Shown here one piece after another: positions 15,327 to 23,477 of a stretch of 47,939 nt of DNA. Positions within the stretch are counted from its first letter, which is position 1; every line of letters starts with the position of its first letter. The notes under the pieces are model-generated. The model was not told where the DNA came from. It saw only the letters and a program-made list of their open reading frames with translations, and did not search any database. The translations under genes and the position numbers were made by a program. This DNA is from Phormidium sp. FACHB-1136 (lineage in GTDB: Bacteria > Cyanobacteriota > Cyanobacteriia > Phormidesmidales > Phormidesmidaceae), in NCBI RefSeq assembly GCF_014697375.1, contig NZ_JACJRS010000043.1:1-47939 (forward strand), read 5' to 3'.

Positions 15327-15843
15327 CCCTTGAGCGCATAGCACCTATGAGTTGTAGCGGCATTTATCCATCGCATGAAACACCTGACAACCTAAGGACA
15401 GTCTGCACTGCCGCAAATACGGCTGAGACCGACGAGCACTTAGATCGCAACGCTGGCAACCCGTGGCTGAAACACCCAAAAGCTACCCAATATCAGGTTG
15501 ACGACAATGGAAAAATAAGAAACCTAAGCCGCTTACTTTGGAAAAGTCTTACTTTGTATCCTAACACGCGATTCCCTCACTGGGAGCGACATTGAGGAAT
15601 TCGATGCCAGGTATTGATCAGGGTTGGATATCCCATTAGATATGGCCTAAATTGAGGGGTGGAACTCTCCACGGATCGTGCTTTTTTCCCATTTTGACGG
15701 ACTTTAGGGAATAACCCCCGAATCTGGGCAAAATTGCCTCCACTAAAATCGAGGCGCAATCCCACCACATCTCCAGGGGTTAGCTTAAAATAACGGTAGA
15801 CTATGTTAAAAAACGTAACTATATTCGCCTCCCTCGGCTGTCC

Positions 15844-16815
15844 ATGACTTCAGTAACCTCCCTTTTCGCGCCGGTTGAGACCGATCTTGACCTCCTCACC
15901 CACAACCTCAAGGGGTTGGTGGGGGCACGGCATCCGATTCTGTCCGCCGCCGCTGAACATCTCTTTGGGGCCGGGGGCAAGCGTCTTCGTCCGGCCATTG
16001 TGCTGCTGTTGGCTAAAGCCACCATGGCCAATCAGGAGATTACGCCGAAACATCGACGACTGGCCGAGATCACCGAGATGATCCACACCGCCAGCCTAGT
16101 ACACGATGACGTGGTGGACGAGTCTAGCGTGCGGCGGGGGGTGCCTACCGTCCACAGTCGGTTTGGCAATCGCATTGCGGTGCTGGCGGGGGATTTTCTC
16201 TTTGCCCAGTCCTCTTGGTACCTGGCCAACCTGGACAACCTGCGAGTGGTAAAACTGCTGTCCCAGGTGATTATGGACTTGGCTGAAGGGGAAATTCAGC
16301 AGGGGCTGAACCGCTTTGATACCAGCCTTTCCATTGAGGCTTATCTCGAAAAGAGCTATTTCAAAACAGCCTCATTGCTGGCCAATAGCGCCAAGGCGAC
16401 GGGGGTGCTCAGCGATATTTCCGAAGTCACCATTAACCAGCTCTATGCCTACGGTCGTCACCTGGGGCTGGCCTTCCAAATTGTGGACGACATCCTCGAC
16501 TTCACCAGTTCCGACGAGGTGCTGGGCAAACCCGCCTGTTCCGACCTCCGTAGCGGCAACCTCACTGCCCCCGTGCTCTACACCATGGCCGAGCAACCCT
16601 TCCTCGCCACCCTGATTGAACGGGAATTTGCCGAGGCTTCAGACTTTGACCAGGCCATTGAGCTAATTCACCAGGGCAACGGCATCCAGAAATCGCGGGA
16701 TTTGGCGGCAGAGCAGTCCCGTCTGGCGGTGGAATGTTTGGCTTCCCTGCCCCCCTCGGCGGCCAAGCAAGCCCTCCAGGATATTGCCGACTACGTGCTG
16801 CGGCGGGTATTCTGA
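15844..16815 (+). CDS. sds: Solanesyl diphosphate synthase (trans-polyprenyl synthase)
   Basis: Long-chain trans-prenyl diphosphate synthase of 323 residues that adds isopentenyl units to make the nonaprenyl side chain of plastoquinone. The family motifs are present: GGKRLRP near the N-terminus, first Asp-rich motif DDVVDE (preceded by SLVH), GDFLFAQSS, and second Asp-rich motif DDILDF followed by GKPACSDLRSGNLTAPVLY. The ATG at 15844 is at the right distance from the first motifs but has no strong ribosome site. Normal length for cyanobacterial Sds. Fructokinase follows by 31 bases on the same strand. Confidence 0.93.
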   Translation: MTSVTSLFAPVETDLDLLTHNLKGLVGARHPILSAAAEHLFGAGGKRLRPAIVLLLAKATMANQEITPKHRRLAEITEMIHTASLVHDDVVDESSVRRGVPTVHSRFGNRIAVLAGDFLFAQSSWYLANLDNLRVVKLLSQVIMDLAEGEIQQGLNRFDTSLSIEAYLEKSYFKTASLLANSAKATGVLSDISEVTINQLYAYGRHLGLAFQIVDDILDFTSSDEVLGKPACSDLRSGNLTAPVLYTMAEQPFLATLIEREFAEASDFDQAIELIHQGNGIQKSRDLAAEQSRLAVECLASLPPSAAKQALQDIADYVLRRVF

Positions 16816-16846
16816 GCCCTAGGGCAACCCTTTACCACCCTGTACC

Positions 16847-17827
16847 ATGGCCCCACAGGTCGTTTGCTTGGGCGAGGCGCTGATTGACCGGATTTTTGAC
16901 CGTCGCGAGGGTCAAAGTCCTGAGGTTCCCTTTTGGGCCGACCACCCCGGCGGGGCTCCGGCGAATGTGGCGGTGGCCCTAGCTAAGTTGGGCACCCCCT
17001 CAGCCTTGGTCGCCTGCCTGGGCACCGACCCCCAGGGGCAGCAGGTGGAAGCGGCTTTGCAGGAAGCTGGGGTGGACTGTGCCGCGTTGCAATGGACATC
17101 GGCCCACCCGACCCGTGTGGTGCTGGTGAACCGAGATGCCCAGGGAGAACGCACCTTTGTGGGGTTCAGCCTGCCCGACCCCAGCCGCTTTGCCGATGCC
17201 TACCTAGAGGCTGAGCAGATTGACTTCGCCAGCTTTGAATCCGCGCAATACCTCGTCATGGGTACCCTGGGGCTGGCCTACGGAAGCCTGGGACAGAGTA
17301 TGCGAACCGCCTGGGCCTGGGCCAAGCAGAACGGCGTCATCACCGTGATTGACCTCAATTGGCGACCGATGTTTTGGCCCCAACCAGAGCAGGCGATTCC
17401 CCTAATCCAGACCTTTTTAGCTGGGGTAGATATTCTCAAGCTGAACCGGGAGGAGGCAGATACCCTGTTTCAGACCGATCAGGTGGAGGCGGTTCAAGCG
17501 CGTCTATCGGCCAAATTGGTACTGCTGACCGATGGGGCCAAAGGGTGCCACTACGCCACCGCCACCCTCAGCGGCTACGTCCCAGCCTATATTGTGGATT
17601 GCGAAGACAGCACTGGGGCGGGAGATAGCTTTCTCGCCGGATTTCTCCACCAACTGACCCATCAAGGAATGGATCTCTTGGAAAATGAAGATCCCTTGCG
17701 ATCCGCCGTGCAGTATGCCAGTGCCGCCGGAGCGCTTACCGCCACCCAGCCCGGAGCCATGACCGCCCAACCCAACGCCAGAGCCGTGGAAGCGTTTCTG
17801 TACCTCCACAATCAACTGATGACCTAG
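16847..17827 (+). CDS. Fructokinase, PfkB-family carbohydrate kinase
   Basis: Cytoplasmic sugar kinase of 326 residues, probably phosphorylating fructose with ATP. PfkB features are clear: CLGEALIDRIFD at the N-terminus, HPGGAPANVAVALAKLG, NREEADTLF and the signature DSTGAGDSFLAGF with the catalytic Asp. The GEALID and GGAPANVA motifs fit the fructokinase branch better than ribokinase or adenosine kinase. In cyanobacteria fructokinase takes part in sucrose and glycogen-related carbon flow. It follows sds closely. A MITE-like element lies immediately downstream. Confidence 0.88.
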   Translation: MAPQVVCLGEALIDRIFDRREGQSPEVPFWADHPGGAPANVAVALAKLGTPSALVACLGTDPQGQQVEAALQEAGVDCAALQWTSAHPTRVVLVNRDAQGERTFVGFSLPDPSRFADAYLEAEQIDFASFESAQYLVMGTLGLAYGSLGQSMRTAWAWAKQNGVITVIDLNWRPMFWPQPEQAIPLIQTFLAGVDILKLNREEADTLFQTDQVEAVQARLSAKLVLLTDGAKGCHYATATLSGYVPAYIVDCEDSTGAGDSFLAGFLHQLTHQGMDLLENEDPLRSAVQYASAAGALTATQPGAMTAQPNARAVEAFLYLHNQLMT

Positions 17828-17840
17828 GACAATCCAGGAA

Positions 17841-17995
17841 AGATCGGTTCAGCAATTCTCAGTATGACTAGGCTGGCGAATAAAATACCGCTCAGGCTGA
17901 GCTGTGAGCCTGTCGAACAATCGAAGCCTTTTCACCCTTCGACAGGCTCAGGGCGAACGGCCAATTTGCCAAAATGAGAATTGCTGAGATCGGTT
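17841..17995. mobile_element. MITE-like element with 9-base target duplication
   Basis: A 137-base element (17850-17986) has perfect 12-base terminal inverted repeats, CAGCAATTCTCA and TGAGAATTGCTG, and is flanked by a perfect 9-base direct repeat AGATCGGTT (17841-17849 and 17987-17995). Inside is a second inverted repeat, GAGCCTGTCGAA (17906-17917) with TTCGACAGGCTC (17938-17949). It has no coding capacity. Inverted ends plus target duplication are the marks of a non-autonomous transposon moved by a transposase encoded elsewhere. Confidence 0.82.
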
Positions 17996-18069
17996 AGATC
18001 GCCTGGTTTCTCTGCTCAATGGCGGCTACCCACATTCCATAATGGGGGTGAACGCGGTGGAGCAAATCC

Positions 18070-18537
18070 ATGGGACAGGAAATTGAGCGGAAATTTTTAG
18101 TCGTCAACCATCACTGGCGTACCGATGACCCCGGCCAGCGACTGCGCCAGGGCTATATTCCCACCCAAGATGCCCGCACCGTCCGGGTTCGGGTGGTGGG
18201 AGAACAGGGCTATCTTACCCTAAAGGGGCCATCAGTGGGGATGGTGCGCCCAGAATTTGAGTACCCGATTCCCCTAGAGGATGCCGAGACAATTTTGTCT
18301 ACCCTCTGCCAGCCGCCGCTGATTGAAAAGCAGCGTTATCGCATTCCCCTGGGCGATGTGGTGTGGGAGGTGGATGAGTTCTTTGGGGCCAACGCAGGGT
18401 TAATCGTCGCCGAAGTGGAACTAGCTTCTCCTGATCAGCCCGTGCCCCTGCCCGATTGGATTGGGGAAGAGGTGACCTATGATCTACGCTATAGCAACTC
18501 CAACTTGGCCCGCCAGCCCTTTACCGAGTGGAGCTAG
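18070..18537 (+). CDS. CYTH-domain protein (probable triphosphatase)
   Basis: Protein of 155 residues forming a single CYTH (triphosphate tunnel) domain. The N-terminal signature EIERKFLV carries the ExExK metal-binding motif, and later charged strands (RVRVVGEQGYLTLKG, EFEYPIPLEDAE, IEKQRYRIPL, WEVDEFFG, AEVEL) are those of a tunnel-fold enzyme. Bacterial single-domain members usually hydrolyse inorganic triphosphate; adenylate cyclase activity is less likely. The ATG at 18070 has GGAG eight bases upstream. It converges on cruG. Confidence 0.9.
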   Translation: MGQEIERKFLVVNHHWRTDDPGQRLRQGYIPTQDARTVRVRVVGEQGYLTLKGPSVGMVRPEFEYPIPLEDAETILSTLCQPPLIEKQRYRIPLGDVVWEVDEFFGANAGLIVAEVELASPDQPVPLPDWIGEEVTYDLRYSNSNLARQPFTEWS

Positions 18538-18570
18538 CTTAGATCACGAACACGACTCTCCAGATCGTCG

Positions 18571-19812
18571 CTAGGCCGAGTGATTGGGTGAGGTAGAACG
18601 TGAGTCGGAGGCTGGGTATTGCCGTCCACGCCACTGAGTAGGACGTTGCCAGGACGACAGGGCAATGCGATAGACCGCCGCTACATCGGCCAAGGGAGAC
18701 AGCCAAAAGGCCCATTTCCCGGTGGCGTCATTGAGGTCATAGGCGGATAGAACAGCAGCCTGCATCCCAAAGCGAATGAAGAGTAGAGATGTGTTGATCG
18801 CTAACAGCAGTTGCAGAGTCAAAGACCATTCGGTGATCGGTAGTTCCTTCACCGCAATCAATAAAGGTGTCAGCAGCCAAGGAAGCCCTTGCACTAGGGC
18901 CAGAAAAGCGACATCCCACCAGGTTTGCTCCGGGGTGGCGGCATCCTTGAGATCGAGGGAGCGACCCCATTCTTGCCAGGTTTCGGCGATTCCTTCGTAC
19001 ATCCGCACCTTCAGCAAGCGGCTACCGTCCCAAAAGCCCACCTTGGCCCCCTGGGCAGCGGCATTTCGGGCTAGGGTCACGTCATCGCAGAAGGAGGCAC
19101 GGGCGGAACTGTAGCCATCGAGGGATTCCAGCAGGGATCGCCGCACCATGAAGCACTGCCCATTGGCCATCACCCGCTGGGGCTGGGAACCTCGATTTCC
19201 GGCGGGGCCAAAGCGATAAATTAGGGTCATCAGCAGGGCGGGTTGCAGCCACATTTCCCCAGCGGTTTTGAGAATGAAACGGGGAGCGAGGGACACCAAA
19301 TCGTAGCCTTCCCGATCCACGGTCTGCACCAAGGCAGCGATCAAGCCGGGTTGGGGTTGGGTGTCGGCATCAATGCCCAAGACCCAGGTGCTAGCGGGGG
19401 AACTGTGGCGAAAACCGTAATCGAGCGCCCAGGGCCGTCCTACCCAGCCCGACGGTAGCGGATCGTCGGTGAGTAGCCGTATCCGTGGATCTTGGCGTTG
19501 ATAGGTGGTCACCACATCCTGGGTGCCATCGGTGGAACGACTATCCACCACCAGCACCTCCCGCAGTTCGTAGCCTTGGCGAGTCAGTCCCTCCAGGCAG
19601 GGGGCAAGGCGATGGGCTTCATTTAAGGTAGGTACGACCACCGAAACCGTTCCCAACTCCTTGAGGGTAGCGGATTGGGGAGCCAAGGGTGGCCTACGCA
19701 AAGGGCCAGTCACCAGTCGCGACAGCAAGACCAGCACCATGGGCAGTTGCAAGGCCAGCAGCACTAGGGCCAAACCGCTCAGCCAAGGGAAGGAGAATAA
19801 TGCATCGAACAA
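18571..19812 (-). CDS. cruG: Carotenoid 2'-O-glycosyltransferase CruG
   Basis: Membrane-bound family-2 glycosyltransferase of 413 residues. An N-terminal helix (SGLALVLLALQLPMVLVLL) is followed by the catalytic domain (VSVVVPTLNEAHRL, VLVVDSRSTDGTQDVV, the DxD-type GIDADTQPQPG) and two or three helices near the C-terminus. It lies directly downstream of cruF, the arrangement found in cyanobacteria, where CruG adds a sugar to the 2'-hydroxyl of myxol to make myxoxanthophyll. The cruF stop and this start are 66 bases apart. Family-2 membership is certain; the CruG assignment rests on neighbourhood and topology. Confidence 0.85.
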   Translation of the reverse strand: MFDALFSFPWLSGLALVLLALQLPMVLVLLSRLVTGPLRRPPLAPQSATLKELGTVSVVVPTLNEAHRLAPCLEGLTRQGYELREVLVVDSRSTDGTQDVVTTYQRQDPRIRLLTDDPLPSGWVGRPWALDYGFRHSSPASTWVLGIDADTQPQPGLIAALVQTVDREGYDLVSLAPRFILKTAGEMWLQPALLMTLIYRFGPAGNRGSQPQRVMANGQCFMVRRSLLESLDGYSSARASFCDDVTLARNAAAQGAKVGFWDGSRLLKVRMYEGIAETWQEWGRSLDLKDAATPEQTWWDVAFLALVQGLPWLLTPLLIAVKELPITEWSLTLQLLLAINTSLLFIRFGMQAAVLSAYDLNDATGKWAFWLSPLADVAAVYRIALSSWQRPTQWRGRQYPASDSRSTSPNHSA

Positions 19813-19878
19813 CGGACAAAACTCCCATAGGACTTGGAGGGCTTAGGAACCTAGGACTGAGATTGGAGGTTTAGCACC

Positions 19879-20805
19879 TTACTTGAGGGCCGCATTAGCG
19901 GGCGGGGTAATGGACGGATCAAGGGCTGCATCCCCATCGATATCCCCTTGGTTGGCGGTGCGCCAGCAGAGAATGGCCGGAATCAGCCCGGTGATCATCC
20001 CCATGGCGATGGGCACATAGAACCCAGCGGCGAGGCTCATCACCATGGCAAAGGTGAAGTTGCCAATGTAGACAATCAGAGGAATTGTTACGGACTTGGG
20101 CGGCTCTAACCGCACACCCAAAACCCGCCAGAGGGACAAGCCAACGGAGATAAAGACCACCCCGGTACCCAGCCAACCCGCAAAGTTTTGGTAGGGCATC
20201 CCAAAAAAGGCACCGGGTTCATGCCAGTACCAGAAGGGCAGTGCGGTTTGACTCATGGCTGGATCGAGGACAAAATCCCAGGAGGTGAGCAGCACAGAAC
20301 CCAGGAAAATCGCCCCTAGAGAACGCAGCCAGCCGTAGCTCGACTCGGCCTGGGCGGATTGAGACCCAGTGGCCTTCAAACCACTGCGGGCCAAAAGGTA
20401 GGAGGACAGCCCTAGGTAAAACCAGGAAAGGGGAATAGTGAAGGGTACGAGTCCGCCAATCTTGTAGCCTAGGCCGTTGAGGTAGCTGTAGTGGCCGAAG
20501 GGAAAGCCCGTGCTGGTACCCAATAGTTCGCTAGATAAAGAGACGCCAATGGCCGCCGCCGCGAAGGCCAAAACCGCCTTCAGCCCCAGGGTGCGATAGC
20601 CGTAGAGCGCCATGGCCACGGTGCCCAGCAAAATGTAGCCAACGCCGCCCCCGGCCATACTCCAGCGGAACATCGTTTGTCCGGCGGGTAGGTATTCCAG
20701 GATGCCGGGGTGAGGCACGACCCAGAGTAATCCGGCCAGCCCAAAGGCCATGGCCACCAAATGTCCGTAAAGGCAATAGCGTTCAATCGTCAAAAGGCGT
20801 GTCAT
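19879..20805 (-). CDS. cruF: Gamma-carotene 1'-hydroxylase CruF
   Basis: Integral membrane protein of 308 residues with about seven helices, of the carotenoid hydratase/DUF422 type. Recognisable stretches are GTSTGFPFGHYSYLNGLGYK, VPFTIPLSWFYLGLSSY, TSWDFVLDPAMSQTALPFW and GMPYQNFAGWLGTG. CruF adds water across the psi end of gamma-carotene, giving the 1'-hydroxyl needed for myxol glycoside synthesis. The ATG at 20805 is the only good start. It is first in the cruF-cruG pair and probably shares one promoter in the 20806-21062 intergenic region with the divergent GNAT gene. Confidence 0.9.
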   Translation of the reverse strand: MTRLLTIERYCLYGHLVAMAFGLAGLLWVVPHPGILEYLPAGQTMFRWSMAGGGVGYILLGTVAMALYGYRTLGLKAVLAFAAAAIGVSLSSELLGTSTGFPFGHYSYLNGLGYKIGGLVPFTIPLSWFYLGLSSYLLARSGLKATGSQSAQAESSYGWLRSLGAIFLGSVLLTSWDFVLDPAMSQTALPFWYWHEPGAFFGMPYQNFAGWLGTGVVFISVGLSLWRVLGVRLEPPKSVTIPLIVYIGNFTFAMVMSLAAGFYVPIAMGMITGLIPAILCWRTANQGDIDGDAALDPSITPPANAALK

Positions 20806-21062
20806 GGTGAATCTCAGATACCGCTTGCAGAATGGGGAAGTGGGCCGTGGAGCGATTGACTAAATACCAACCAATGATGAAATCGTGCCTCAAATTATAA
20901 GTTTTGTAAACGGTCGCCTTGGGAAATCGAGCTACTTCGCTCCAGATTCGGTGTGTCCGTAGCCTCCCCTGGAGCCTGGAAACGGGGAGCGGTCGGGGCC
21001 ATGTGAAAATTTGGAAAAACGGCTAAGATAAGCTCAATAATTGGTCTCCTACGGTCTTGGTT

Positions 21063-22283
21063 ATGGCCCGCATGACGACAACTGGCCCAATGCTCACGGT
21101 GCGGCCATTGCAGTACCGCGATCTTGACGATCTCATGCAGTGGCAACCCGAAGACATGGATGCGGGAGACGATAGCTTGTCCTCGGCCTCGGTAGTGTCC
21201 TGGCTGGATCATCAGCGCCGATGGTATGCCCCCCTCAAGCTTTTAAGCTGGATGCCCAGTCCAGTTGCTCAATCCTCCCTCACCTTTGTGGCCGAGCGTC
21301 AGGGTTGCCTGGTGGGCTTCATTCAGGTGGCTTCCTTCAACCGCACCCGTAGTACCTGGCAGGTGGAACGAGTGGTGGTCAACCGCGCCGTGGCCGCTAA
21401 GCTCATGATAACGGGCTATATGGATGTGGGGTCGCGCCTGCTGCGCCACTGCTTTGAGGCGGTGTGGGAAGCACGTACTTGGATGCTGGAGGTCAATATC
21501 AACCATAAGACCGCCCTTTCCCTCTATCGCTTCAACGGCTTTCAGCCCCTCGCCCAAACCACCTATTGGTCGCTAATGCCGGAGGCCATTGCCACCCTAG
21601 CCCAGCGGGAGCCCGATTTACCGAATCTGCTGCCCGTGAGCAATGCCGATGCCCAACTGCTGTACCAGCTCAATACGGCTTCCATGCCACCCTTGGTGCG
21701 TCAGGTGTTTGATCACCAAATCCAGGACTTCAAAAGCGGGGTGATTGGGACTGCCAACGCCACCGTAGATCGGCTGGTAAACAACCTGGAAACGGTCAGC
21801 GCTTACGTCTTTGAGCAGCAGCGCAAGGCCGCCATTGGCCAGTTTCAGCTCACCATCTCCCGCGATGGCCGCCAGCCCCACACCGCCGAACTCACGGTGC
21901 ACCCAGCCTACACCTGGCTCTATCCAGAGCTGATGATTCAGATGGTGAAGATTTTGCAGCCCTTCCCGGCCCAGCCCCTGCATCTCACCTCGCGGGACTA
22001 CCAGCCGGAGCGGGAAGAATGTCTGGCCCAGATGCAGGCCGTTCCGGAATCCCACACCCTCTTGATGTCGCGGTCGGTGTGGCACAAGGTGCGGGAAAGT
22101 AAGCCGATTTCCCTGGAAGGGCTGCAATTGTCTGATGTGCTCACAGGGTTGCAACCCGCCGCGAAGCCTATTCCTGGACGCATGACCTGGGCTGCGGATC
22201 TGCCTCCCAATCCCACGACTTCCCCCGACAGTGCCGAGCCTCCGGTCATTCGGCCCCAGCCCCCAGAAACCTCGGAGATGTAG
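21063..22283 (+). CDS. GNAT-family N-acetyltransferase, cyanobacterial
   Basis: Protein of 406 residues. The N-terminal half (about 10-165) is a GNAT acetyltransferase domain, including LTVRPLQYRDLDDLMQWQPE, a central V/IERVVVN-type strand and SLYRFNGFQPLAQTTYW, the usual C-terminal GNAT strand. The remaining 240 residues form a conserved but unnamed extension ending in a Pro-rich tail. The ATG at 21063 is chosen over the TTG at 21057. It stands 33 bases before ruvX, a neighbour order I have seen in cyanobacterial genomes. Substrate unknown. Confidence 0.75.
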   Translation: MARMTTTGPMLTVRPLQYRDLDDLMQWQPEDMDAGDDSLSSASVVSWLDHQRRWYAPLKLLSWMPSPVAQSSLTFVAERQGCLVGFIQVASFNRTRSTWQVERVVVNRAVAAKLMITGYMDVGSRLLRHCFEAVWEARTWMLEVNINHKTALSLYRFNGFQPLAQTTYWSLMPEAIATLAQREPDLPNLLPVSNADAQLLYQLNTASMPPLVRQVFDHQIQDFKSGVIGTANATVDRLVNNLETVSAYVFEQQRKAAIGQFQLTISRDGRQPHTAELTVHPAYTWLYPELMIQMVKILQPFPAQPLHLTSRDYQPEREECLAQMQAVPESHTLLMSRSVWHKVRESKPISLEGLQLSDVLTGLQPAAKPIPGRMTWAADLPPNPTTSPDSAEPPVIRPQPPETSEM

Positions 22284-22316
22284 GTTAACAATTGTGGTTG
22301 GGCGAGGAACGTTGGC

Positions 22317-22745
22317 TTGACTCAGGAAATTTCGGCATTGGGCCTCGACATTGGCCGCAAGCGCATCGGTGTGGCGGGTTGTGATCGGTTGGGGTTGATG
22401 GCCTCTGGCTTAACAACCCTCTACCGCCAGTCCTTTGATCAGGTGGTGGCGGAACTGGCGGAACTGGTGCAGGAGCGACAGGTGGCGGTATTGGTGATCG
22501 GGTTACCTCTGACTGTAGCCGGGGAAGAGGGTGCCCAGGCTAAACAGGTGCGGCGCATGGCCACGGGCCTCTCCAAAGCTCTGAACCTCCCGGTGGTTTA
22601 CATCGACGAACGATTTACCTCCCTGGAGGCGGAGGAACTGATTCGGAACCAGGGGGGATCGGTTCGGGAGGACAAAGGACTGGTGGATCGCAAGGCGGCG
22701 GCGCTGATTTTGCAGCGCTGGCTAGATGAACGGCAACGGACGTAA
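22317..22745 (+). CDS. ruvX: Putative pre-16S rRNA nuclease / RuvX (YqgF)
   Basis: RNase H-fold nuclease of 142 residues. Family motifs are GLDIGRKRIGVAGCD (first Asp), VLVIGLPLTVAGEEG, YIDERFTSLEAEE and DRKAAALILQRWLD (catalytic Asp near the C-terminus). In E. coli YqgF trims the 16S rRNA 5' end; Holliday-junction resolution is an older annotation. The start is TTG at 22317 with GAGGA eight bases upstream; no ATG lies near. First of a run (ruvX, DUF3727, mltG, yqeG, then proB) that is common in cyanobacteria. Confidence 0.92.
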   Translation: MTQEISALGLDIGRKRIGVAGCDRLGLMASGLTTLYRQSFDQVVAELAELVQERQVAVLVIGLPLTVAGEEGAQAKQVRRMATGLSKALNLPVVYIDERFTSLEAEELIRNQGGSVREDKGLVDRKAAALILQRWLDERQRT

Positions 22746-22777
22746 CAGGATGGGATATCCTGATAACACTGTTTTTT
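22746..22777 (+). terminator. Weak terminator-like hairpin after ruvX
   Basis: CAGGAT (22746-22751) pairs with ATCCTG (22757-22762) over a 5-base loop starting directly after the ruvX stop; a T6 tract lies nine bases further. The stem is short, so it may only partly end transcription before the DUF3727 gene. Confidence 0.35.
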
Positions 22778-22835
22778 AACGCTCCCTGTTCGTTTTTTTG
22801 CAATTTGTCCACCCAGAATCTGTAGAGTAGCCTCC

Positions 22836-23399
22836 ATGGCGGACGAGACCCAATCCTTTGACGACTCAGCCGTTGTCCTCACGGATGACACAGGCCGCTT
22901 TTTGCCCTGTCAGGTGGAGCAGCGCTTTGACCTAAATGGCCGTGAGTACTTGCTGCTGCTGCCCCTCGATGCCCCCATTGAAATCTTCGTGTGGCAGGAG
23001 GAGGACGATGAAGAGGTGCTGATGGACATTGAGGAGGAGGATGTTGATCAACTCTTCCCCACGGCCAAGGCGGTCTTGGCCGAGCAAAACCTGCTACTTC
23101 AGCGCACCGCTATCACCCTCACTGCCGCTGGAGAACTGCCCGATGTTGATGAGGAAAACTGCCTCACCCTAGAACTGGACGAGGTGGACGATACCGGGGA
23201 GCCCATCACGGAGGAGTTTCAAATCTTGGCTACCTGCTTCCACGATGACCAGGAATACACCCTCTGCACCCCCGTGGAGCCGCTGCTGATCTTTGCCTAT
23301 CGCACCGCCGCAGGCACTCTGGATATCGTCACCCCAGAGGAGTTTCAGGCCATTCGCGGTAGCCTAGAAGAAAAGCTGTTTGATTTAGATGATGAGTAG
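22836..23399 (+). CDS. DUF3727 (DUF1292-like) acidic protein
   Basis: Very acidic soluble protein of 187 residues. The N-terminal part (VVLTDDTGRFLPCQVEQRF, REYLLLLPLDAPIEIFVW) and a similar later part (ENCLTLELDEVDDTGEPITE, EYTLCTPVEPLLIFAYRT) suggest two related DUF1292-type beta modules joined by a Glu/Asp-rich linker (EEDDEEVLMDIEEEDVD). The cyanobacterial family is DUF3727; its biochemical role is unknown. It lies between ruvX and mltG, as in other cyanobacteria. Confidence 0.8.
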   Translation: MADETQSFDDSAVVLTDDTGRFLPCQVEQRFDLNGREYLLLLPLDAPIEIFVWQEEDDEEVLMDIEEEDVDQLFPTAKAVLAEQNLLLQRTAITLTAAGELPDVDEENCLTLELDEVDDTGEPITEEFQILATCFHDDQEYTLCTPVEPLLIFAYRTAAGTLDIVTPEEFQAIRGSLEEKLFDLDDE

Positions 23400-23477
23400 A
23401 TAATCGGGGATGGGTTCGATCTCAGGGTGATTGCTACCCAGGGCACTGATGACGTATAGCAACGTAATCCCAAGGCG

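Larger units (their letters stand above)
14920..15843. other. Gene-poor 0.9 kb stretch with micro-ORFs and a hairpin
   Basis: No conventional gene was found. It contains a possible small membrane protein on the minus strand (14994-15086), a 25-codon ORF with a strong ribosome site (15184-15261) and an imperfect hairpin (15288-15326). An 82-codon frame at 15347-15595 has no ribosome site and unconvincing composition. The last 100 bases are probably the promoter of the solanesyl diphosphate synthase gene. Confidence 0.5.

Noticed and set aside
15347-15595. 82-codon frame in the 0.9 kb intergenic stretch
   Set aside because: No ribosome site, no hydrophobic core or motif, and composition unlike neighbouring genes; probably chance.
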